Source: an uncultured Clostridia bacterium
GTDB lineage: Bacteria > Bacillota > Clostridia > Christensenellales > Borkfalkiaceae
Assembly (NCBI GenBank): GCA_934273135.1
Contig: CAKQSU010000017.1
Coordinates: 1-11,042, forward strand
Length of the DNA: 11,042 nt
Reading direction: 5' to 3'
Shown here: positions 1 to 6,000 of the stretch, piece after piece
Position numbering within the stretch: position 1 is the first letter of the stretch
Layout: each line of letters starts with the position of its first letter
Notes under the pieces: generated by a model
Told to the model about the DNA's origin: nothing
Seen by the model: only the letters and a program-made list of their open reading frames with translations
Databases searched by the model: none
Translations under genes and position numbers: made by a program

Positions 1-1416
1 GTTAAAGGATTGCTGATCGATGAAAACGGCGCGGTTTTGAGAGAAAACAGCAAAACTTACCCCGTTTTTTACCCGCGCGACGGGTGGAGCGAGCAGAACC
101 CCGAAGACTGGTTTTTTGCCGTTAATCGCCTTATAGACGAACTTTCAGACGGTGTGGAAGAAAAAATAGCCGCGCTTTCCGTCGGCGGGCAAATGCATGG
201 ACTTGTCGTTTTGGACGAAAACGACAACGTTGTGCGCCCGTGTATTTTATGGAACGACGGCAGAACGGAAAAGCAAACGCGGTACTTGAACGAAGTCGTC
301 GGAAAAGAATTTCTTTCCGAAAACACCGCAAACATCGCCTTTGCGGGCTTCACTGCGCCCAAGCTTTTGTGGATAGAAGAAAACGAGCCGGAAAACTTTA
401 AAAAAATACGCAAAATAATGCTCCCTAAGGACTATATCGCGTATAGATTGACGGGTAGCTTCACTACCGATTTTTCCGACGCTTCGGGTACGCTTTTTCT
501 TGACGTCAAAAACAAGTGCTGGTCACAAAAAATGCTCGATATCCTGCATATAGACCGACTTATGCTTCCAGAGCCGAAAGAAAGTTACGAAGTTATAGGG
601 CGGATAAAGGACGGGTTTAAGTTAAAAGGAGTTCTTGTTGCTGCGGGAGCGGGCGACAATGCGGCGGCGGCGATAGGCACGGGCGCGACGACGAACGGCG
701 CAACCAACATATCTCTCGGCACGTCCGGCACGGTGTTTACTTCTTGCGATAAGTTTTCCGTAGGCGAAAACAATTCTTTGCACGCTTTTTGCCACGCAAA
801 CGGCAAGTACCACCTTATGGGGTGCATACTTTCCGCGGCGAGCGCAAACAAATGGTGGATAGAAGATATTCTGCTCGGTAAAGATTACGAGGGTGAAGTC
901 GCTTGCGTAAGCGACAAAATAGGCGAAAACGGCGTTTATTTTCTACCTTACCTTATGGGCGAAAGAAGCCCGCATAACGACGTAAACGCCCGCGGGGCTT
1001 TTATCGGTATGCGGCTCGACACTTCGCGGCAGGAGCTTTCGCTTGCCGTTTTAGAAGGCGTTGCGTTTGCTCTTCGCGATTGTGTGGAAGCGGCGAGAAG
1101 TTCGGGCTTAAAGATAAGTTCGGCAACGCTTTGCGGCGGCGGCGCGAAAAGCAAGCTTTGGCGGCGGATAATCGCAGACGTTCTCGGCGCGGAAATAATG
1201 ATTCCCGAAGTGGAACAGGGTCCCGGATACGGCGCGGCGATACTTGCAATGGTTGCCGCGGGCGAATATCCTTCGGTCGAAGAAGCCGTTAAAAAAATAG
1301 TCAAAGTCAAGGAACGCGTTATTCCGGACAAAGAAAGGGTGGCATTGTACGAAGAAAAGTATAAAACGTACAAGTCGCTGTATCCGAGTCTGAAAGAAGT
1401 TTTTAGAACGATGTAA
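1..1416 (+). CDS. xylB: Xylulokinase (FGGY carbohydrate kinase), 5'-partial
   Basis: Cytoplasmic kinase that phosphorylates D-xylulose with ATP to D-xylulose 5-phosphate, feeding the pentose phosphate pathway. The frame is open from base 1 (Val-Lys-Gly-Leu-Leu-Ile-Asp), so the gene starts upstream. The TTG/CTG near base 10 is not a start, because these residues match the end of the N-terminal phosphate-binding motif (GxDxGTxxxKG) of the family. Visible family marks: SVGGQMHG from base 178 and ILWNDGRT from about 244 (sugar-binding half), LPKDYIAYRLTG from about 424, GAGDNAAAA with the expected catalytic Asp at 655-657, SLGTSGTV at about 712, LPYLMGERSPH, CGGGAKS (adenosine side) and EQGPGYGAA near the end. 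About 471 codons are present against roughly 490-510 for the family, so only the first dozen or so residues are missing. The SGQMHG and LWNDGRT motifs favour xylulokinase over glycerol or gluconate kinases. A terminator follows directly, so this is the last gene of its transcript. Confidence 0.93.
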   Translation, partial: VKGLLIDENGAVLRENSKTYPVFYPRDGWSEQNPEDWFFAVNRLIDELSDGVEEKIAALSVGGQMHGLVVLDENDNVVRPCILWNDGRTEKQTRYLNEVVGKEFLSENTANIAFAGFTAPKLLWIEENEPENFKKIRKIMLPKDYIAYRLTGSFTTDFSDASGTLFLDVKNKCWSQKMLDILHIDRLMLPEPKESYEVIGRIKDGFKLKGVLVAAGAGDNAAAAIGTGATTNGATNISLGTSGTVFTSCDKFSVGENNSLHAFCHANGKYHLMGCILSAASANKWWIEDILLGKDYEGEVACVSDKIGENGVYFLPYLMGERSPHNDVNARGAFIGMRLDTSRQELSLAVLEGVAFALRDCVEAARSSGLKISSATLCGGGAKSKLWRRIIADVLGAEIMIPEVEQGPGYGAAILAMVAAGEYPSVEEAVKKIVKVKERVIPDKERVALYEEKYKTYKSLYPSLKEVFRTM

Positions 1417-1446
1417 AAAAGCATATAGGCTCCTTTGAGTATTGTT

Positions 1447-1485
1447 AAAGCCGCGGTGAGTTAAAAGAACAAGCCGCGGCTTTTT
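1447..1485 (+). terminator. Intrinsic terminator after xylB
   Basis: A perfect 10-bp GC-rich stem (AAAGCCGCGG at 1447-1456 with CCGCGGCTTT at 1474-1483) encloses a 17-nt loop and runs into a T tract (1481-1485). It lies 30 bases after the xylB stop and should end that transcript. Confidence 0.87.
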
Positions 1486-1511
1486 CGCTTGCTTTTTCGC
1501 TTGCTTTTTCG
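1479..1511 (+). repeat. 12-bp tandem repeat, about 2.75 units
   Basis: The unit GCTTTTTCGCTT occurs twice in full (1479-1490, 1491-1502) and then as GCTTTTTCG (1503-1511). The first unit includes the terminator T tract, so the repeat supplies extra T runs at 1493-1497 and 1505-1509. The last TTTTTCG (1505-1511) can also pair with CGAAAAA (1516-1522). It is probably a slippage duplication of the terminator tail that may act as a backup release site. Confidence 0.7.
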
Positions 1512-1562
1512 TCGGCGAAAAAATCTCTTTTCGCGACTATGCGACTAAAAGATTGAAAGGGA

Positions 1563-1591
1563 TTGACAAAAAGCCGATAATGGGGTATCAT
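1563..1591 (+). promoter_or_regulatory. Sigma-A type promoter for the GNAT gene
   Basis: TTGACA at 1563-1568, 17-bp spacer, TATCAT at 1586-1591 (one mismatch to the -10 consensus). The expected start is near 1598, giving a leader of about 45 nt before the start codon at 1643. It sits just after the xylB terminator and marks a new transcription unit. Confidence 0.82.
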
Positions 1592-1642
1592 TTAATAATG
1601 ATAAAAAAAGTTTAGGGGCAGTAATCCCTAAGGGAAAACAAA

Positions 1643-2161
1643 ATGCGATTGGTTGACATAAAAAACGACGAAAAATTGTTTGAAAAAGCCTTTTCTCTGT
1701 ACGAACGGGAATTCCCTTTCGAGGAAAGAAGAGAAAGAGAAGAACACTTGAAAAAAGCGGCGAACGAAAACTTTAAAACGACCGCTGCTTTCAACGATGA
1801 AAACGAGTTTTGCGGCATTGTCTTTTATTGGGAAGACGACAGATTTTTGTTTCTTGAACATATCGCCGTCGAAAGGGCTTTGCGCGGGCGCGGTTACGCT
1901 TCCGACGCGTTGCGAATTTTGAAAAACAAAAATAAGCCCGTAATTTTGGAAATCGAGCCGCCCGTCGACGAGAGGACGGAAAAACGCTATTCTTTTTATC
2001 GGAAAAACGGGTTCTTGATGAACGGGCATAATCACGTTCAGATTAAGTACCATGTCGGCGACGGCGATTTGAAGCTCGATATTCTCAGTTTTCCGCGCGT
2101 TATCACGGCGGACGAATACAACGTTTTTTACGAATACTTAACGAATAAAACGTCGCTTTAA
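1643..2161 (+). CDS. GNAT-family N-acetyltransferase
   Basis: A 172-residue protein of the Gcn5-related acetyltransferase fold, which moves an acetyl group from acetyl-CoA to an amine. The acetyl-CoA motif is clear: a beta strand, then EHIAVERALRGRGYASDAL (residues 72-90), with the R-G-R-G-Y-A pyrophosphate loop at 81-86. A later strand (VILEIEPPV) and YSFYRKNGFLMNG match motif B, the helix-turn common in GNATs acting on small molecules. Length is normal for a single-domain GNAT. The start is supported by AAGGGA about 8 bases upstream and a sigma-A promoter at 1563. The substrate cannot be read from sequence; the highly charged stretch at residues 27-38 (EERREREEHLKK) may shape the binding site. 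A membrane or secreted protein gene follows after 42 bases, probably in the same operon. Confidence 0.9.
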   Translation: MRLVDIKNDEKLFEKAFSLYEREFPFEERREREEHLKKAANENFKTTAAFNDENEFCGIVFYWEDDRFLFLEHIAVERALRGRGYASDALRILKNKNKPVILEIEPPVDERTEKRYSFYRKNGFLMNGHNHVQIKYHVGDGDLKLDILSFPRVITADEYNVFYEYLTNKTSL

Positions 2162-2203
2162 ACAAGCGGTGTATGAAAAACAGCAACAAAGAGGAGGCTT
2201 GAT

Positions 2204-2743
2204 ATGAAAAAAAGGAGCGTTCCTTCCGAAAAGAAAATAAGAATAAGGTTTGCGATAATGGGCGCGGCGATACTTGCCGTCGCGATATTCTTCGCGTTTT
2301 ACAGCGGCGCGTTCGCGTACTGTTTTAACTTTGAAAGCTACGTCAAAGGGCTTGACGTAAAGAGATATTCGCTCGGAGAAGTCGTGTTTTTGCCGAAGGA
2401 GTCGAGAGAGTTTTTAGACGCGAACGGGAACAAAGAATACTCCGTTTCGGTCGGCGAAATAAAAGAGGAGAACGGAGAAGTAAGCGTGGAAATCGTCATT
2501 TTCGGGAGCGGAGGGTTTAATTCCGGCAAGCTCGTCAGAACGGAAGCCGTTAAAAACGCCAACGAAAACTACGTTGCGGAAGTTATTATATCGAACAGCG
2601 AGCAAACGGAAAAAATGCAGCTCAAAAGCCGAAAAATCTCCCGCGCCCGCGCTGAATACGTTTTCTGCGCCCCGTCATTTTCGCTTTCGGGCGGCGAAAC
2701 AATAAAGCTCAAAAACCTTGTGATGAACGAATACATGCGGTGA
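2204..2743 (+). CDS. Small membrane-anchored or secreted protein, unknown function
   Basis: A 179-residue protein I do not recognise. It begins with a basic stretch (KKRSVPSEKKIRIR) followed by one hydrophobic segment at residues 16-33 (FAIMGAAILAVAIFFAFY), then a mostly beta-rich extracytoplasmic region of about 140 residues. The hydrophobic segment is either a membrane anchor or a Sec signal; S-G-A-F-A before Tyr39 fits an A-x-A signal peptidase I site with cleavage after residue 38. The mature part has many alternating polar and hydrophobic strands (EYSVSVGEI, EVSVEIVIFG, ENYVAEVIISN), suggesting a beta-sandwich. A strong GAGGAGG (2191-2197) sits 6 bases before the start. It lies 42 bases after the GNAT gene with no terminator between, so co-transcription is likely. 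I see no clear link to the RHS locus downstream, which has its own promoter. Confidence 0.8.
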   Translation: MKKRSVPSEKKIRIRFAIMGAAILAVAIFFAFYSGAFAYCFNFESYVKGLDVKRYSLGEVVFLPKESREFLDANGNKEYSVSVGEIKEENGEVSVEIVIFGSGGFNSGKLVRTEAVKNANENYVAEVIISNSEQTEKMQLKSRKISRARAEYVFCAPSFSLSGGETIKLKNLVMNEYMR

Positions 2744-2811
2744 TAACGCTTTTAAAACGCGCGGCAACAAACAAGGTGAATATAGCAACTTCTTTATATA
2801 ATATATGAAAG

Positions 2812-2863
2812 AACATAATTCAAAACGGGTGGTTTTTCTCGTAAAATCATAGCAACATAATTC
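2812..2863 (+). repeat. Short direct repeats upstream of the rhs promoter
   Basis: The 297-base gap 2744-3040 has no gene and no clear terminator for the gene before it. Its first half is AT-rich and holds AACATAATTC twice (2812-2821 and 2854-2863, 42 bases apart, about four helical turns). ATAGCAAC also occurs twice (2782-2789 and 2849-2856), as does an A/T palindrome AAAAATATTTTT at 2871-2882, about 20 bases before the -35 box. These could be regulator sites or an UP-like element; short AT-rich repeats also arise by chance. Confidence 0.35.
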
Positions 2864-2902
2864 GCTCTCTAAAAATATTTTTCAAAAAGCGGGACTATCC
2901 TA

Positions 2903-2931
2903 TTGACAAACATACGTTCGAATGTTATAAT
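2903..2931 (+). promoter_or_regulatory. Perfect-consensus sigma-A promoter of the rhs operon
   Basis: TTGACA (2903-2908), exactly 17 bases, then TATAAT (2926-2931): no mismatch to consensus. Transcription should begin near 2938, leaving a leader of about 100 nt before the rhs start codon. A promoter this strong on a toxin gene suggests it is held down by a repressor; a candidate operator overlaps it. Confidence 0.93.
2907..2920 (+). promoter_or_regulatory. Candidate LexA (SOS) operator inside the rhs promoter
   Basis: CAAACATACGTTCG matches the Gram-positive LexA box consensus CGAACRNRYGTTYG at 13 of 14 positions. The one mismatch (A for G at 2908) is the last base of the TTGACA box that the site overlaps. 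On the other strand it reads GAAC-N4-GTTT, a form recalled for clostridial LexA sites. A repressor here would cover the -35 box and spacer. The match is seen directly; the LexA assignment is inference, and no lexA gene is in the window. Confidence 0.5.
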
Positions 2932-2937
2932 GTGTTC

Positions 2938-3040
2938 GTAAGCTGAGGCAGCCGCGGGAGCCAAACGCTTACAAAAGGCGTTTGCAAGGTTTGCCGTCCC
3001 GAACTTAGCAAACGAAATAACTTAAGAAAGAGAGTGAAAA
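2938..3040 (+). other. rhs 5' leader with competing hairpins
   Basis: CAAACGC (2962-2968) can pair with GCGTTTG (2978-2984) as a 7-bp hairpin with a 9-nt loop, and CGGGA (2955-2959) with TCCCG (2997-3001) can close an outer stem. CGTTTGC (2979-2985) can instead pair with GCAAACG (3008-3014), and the two choices exclude each other. I do not recognise a known riboswitch or T-box. The ribosome binding site before the start at 3041 is a modest AAAGAGAG (about 3027-3034). Confidence 0.4.
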
Positions 3041-6000
3041 ATGGAAAAAGAAAATAATGTTTTTACGGGCGGCGTTGACGACAAAATCGAAAGTAAAGTA
3101 GACATGTCGGCAATCGCTGCCGAACGAGAGGGAACGTCGCAAGGCATAAAAAGGAGTGCTGCGGCGGTCGTCCAAGGAGGAGACAAGCTCGTATACAAGC
3201 TTCTCAACAACCCGGCGTACATCGGGGAGTACATGTATAAAGAGGAAGCCGGCGGCTTTCAATGTTTAGGCTTTTTTGACGGAAGCGGCGTTGAAGAGAG
3301 TTTGCGCGGCGAAAGCGAACTTTATATAGGGCTTAAAGGTTGTTCTAAGATAACGGAAGGGTTTGTGAGTAACGCCACTTTTTTAATGCCGTTATACCTG
3401 GATCCGGAAATTCTCAACACGACGGGTTTTTTCTCCGTTTACGGGATAACCGCGCCGGAAAGCTGGCAAAACACGAACATAAGCTGGGATAACCGTCCCG
3501 CCTGCGATTCTACGCCGATTGCCTATGCAAAGCCGAAGTTTAAAGAAAAAGACGGAAAAAAAGAATATTACTTTGAATTTGACGTTACGGCGGCTTTTTT
3601 AAAAGGGTATACCGGTTTCGCAATAAAGGGCGATCGGTTGTATATTTCTAATATTTCTGCCTACGAAAACGTTGTTTGGGTACCGAAAGAAAAGAAAAAA
3701 GACCTCGTGAGCCTTGTCGTGTCCTACAAAAAGAAAACGGGAGTGAGAGGAGCAAAGAGCGTTACGCAGAGCGTTTCGGCGGGCAACGGCGCGATAGATT
3801 TGTTCACCGGCGCATACAGCTTTGCGCACGAGGACGTCAAAATCGAAAGCGCATACATGCCGTTCACATTGGCGCATGTGTATAATTCCGATTATTATAA
3901 CACGGTGGGAGTCGGCGGAACGAATTACAATTGCGGCAACGGCTGGCGGCTCAACTGCTTGCAGTTTTTAAAGAAAGTAGAACCGGAATTCGGCTCTTAC
4001 GGCGACGACGAAAACTTCGTCAGCTACGAATACACCGACGGCACGGGTTTTACCCGAGACATTTCGACGAGGTATTTTAAAACGGTTACGGTCGGGAGCG
4101 GCGGCGAAGCAAAGACTTACAAACGCTACGGCGGGTACAATAAGGACGATACCGAGCTCAAAAGCGAAGTAAGCGACGGAACGTACACGCTCACGGAAGA
4201 TGAAAGCTTCAACATTCTCACCGACGCGGCGGGCAACAAAATGCGGTTTGAAAAAACTGCCCCGTATAGGCTAAGGTCAATTGAACTTTTTGGCTCAGCA
4301 CCAAAGTCCGCAAGGACTGTTACTTTCACGTTCGAATCGGACAAAATCACGATTAACCACTGCGCGAGAAAAACGATAACCGTATATTTTTCGAACACGT
4401 TGCTTAACAGAATAGAGTATAACGGCGAAGTCGTGCGCTCGTTTGAATATTCGTCGGCGGGGTATAATAATTACGTTTTGTCTAAAATAACAACGCCGAG
4501 CGACGTTATACAAATGTCGTACAATGCCGAAAACGGCGCAAAGCTATCTACTATAACAGACGGCACAGGTGTTTCGCTTTACTACAGCGCGAAATACGAC
4601 GGCGATAGGCTCCGCGCAAAAGGATATTCGGTAGCGAGTTACGTTGATTCGATAAGTTACGACGAGGACGAGCAGAAAGGCGTAAAAAGGAGCGTAAAAG
4701 ACCTTAAAGTTTACGAATCGAAAACGATAGAATACGATTCTAAGTTATCGGACGAAACGCTGCATATGCAGTATAACGCTAAAAACCTGACGGCGGTTAA
4801 GGACAAAAACGGTGCGGTAGCGTACTATTGCTTTAATTCCGACGGCTCCGTCAAGCTCACTGCAGACGAAGAAGGCAACTTTTCGGTAAGCGTTACGGAA
4901 GCTTCCGCAGAGGAAGAAAACGGCGTTTACAAAACGAAAGTCAAACAGGTTTCGGCTACTACTAATAAGTATGCAAAAATCGAACGTAGCGAAATGAGCG
5001 GCAGATTTTTAATGCCTTGTCCGGACGGAGACGTCGGTAAGTATTCAAACGCAGAAATAAGCGAGCCGGGCGAATACGTATTTATCGGCGAAGCGCGCGG
5101 ACGTATATCCGCGTCGTCATATCCGGCGGAAATGGGTAGCGACGAATCTTTCTTCGCGGTTACGCTGACGAGAGGAGTACTTGACGAGGACGGAATAAAC
5201 CTTACGCAGGAGAAAATAGAGTTAGGAAAGGTTGATTATTTGCTTTCGATCGACGAAACTCTTTCCGTCGTCGCCGTCATGCCGTTCTCGGTAAAAGAAG
5301 GGGAAACGGTAACGGAAGTAGGGTTCAGGGGTCATAACCTTGCAACGTATGCGTATATGTATAATTACGGGATAATGAAAGCTTCCTCTTATACGGAAGC
5401 CGAGATTTTCGACCAGGATTATATGCTTGTGAATTCCGACGAAGCGGGCGTGAAAACGACCGTTAAAGCAGACATAACGAGGCGCAGTGATAACAAAATC
5501 ACCACCACGGTGAAGCGCGACGGAGCAACCGACGAGGTCTGCTCGTGGCAAATGGCTTTGCCCTCTACCGGGTACGATAAACCTATAAAAACCTTTGACG
5601 GCGTAAACCTTGAAACGAGCTATACTTACGACTCTTGCGGCAACGTTATTTCGAAGATTACTAAAGACGTTCACACGCAAAAGTCGGCAAGGCAAACTTA
5701 CTCTTACGGCACGACGGATTCTACGGGCGGCGCGCATTGCTTAAAGGAATCGACCGACGAAGCGGGCAACAAAACGACTTACGAATACGACTTGGCGACG
5801 CGACACTTAAGCCGCGCGACAACACCCGACGGGCAGAAAATCGATTACGCGTATTACGGCTCGGAAGGGCTTTTGAAAAGCATAAAAGCCGTAGCGAACG
5901 CCGACGGATTTGTGGAAGAGACGGGTAACGAGCTTTACTATAACCACGGCTACCTTACTCGAATGACTTCTCACGGCGCAGAATATTTGTTTACTTACGA

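Noticed and set aside
1080..1292. Arg-rich + strand open frame inside xylB
   Set aside because: It is a frame shadow of xylB; the Arg-rich content comes from GCG/CGG-rich codons read out of frame.
948..1424. Long minus-strand open frames under xylB, the rhs gene and the orphan cassette
   Set aside because: They mirror real + strand genes with strong codon bias, lack ribosome binding sites and match no family I know.
2173..2202. Nine-codon open frame (ATG to TGA) ending one base before the start of the gene at 2204
   Set aside because: It has no ribosome binding site of its own and its codons coincide with the AGGAGG region of the next gene, so it is probably chance.
2797..2802. TATAAT in the gap before the rhs gene as a second promoter
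   Set aside because: No acceptable -35 box lies 16-18 bases upstream (about 2774-2779 reads AGGTGA), and the region is simply AT-rich.
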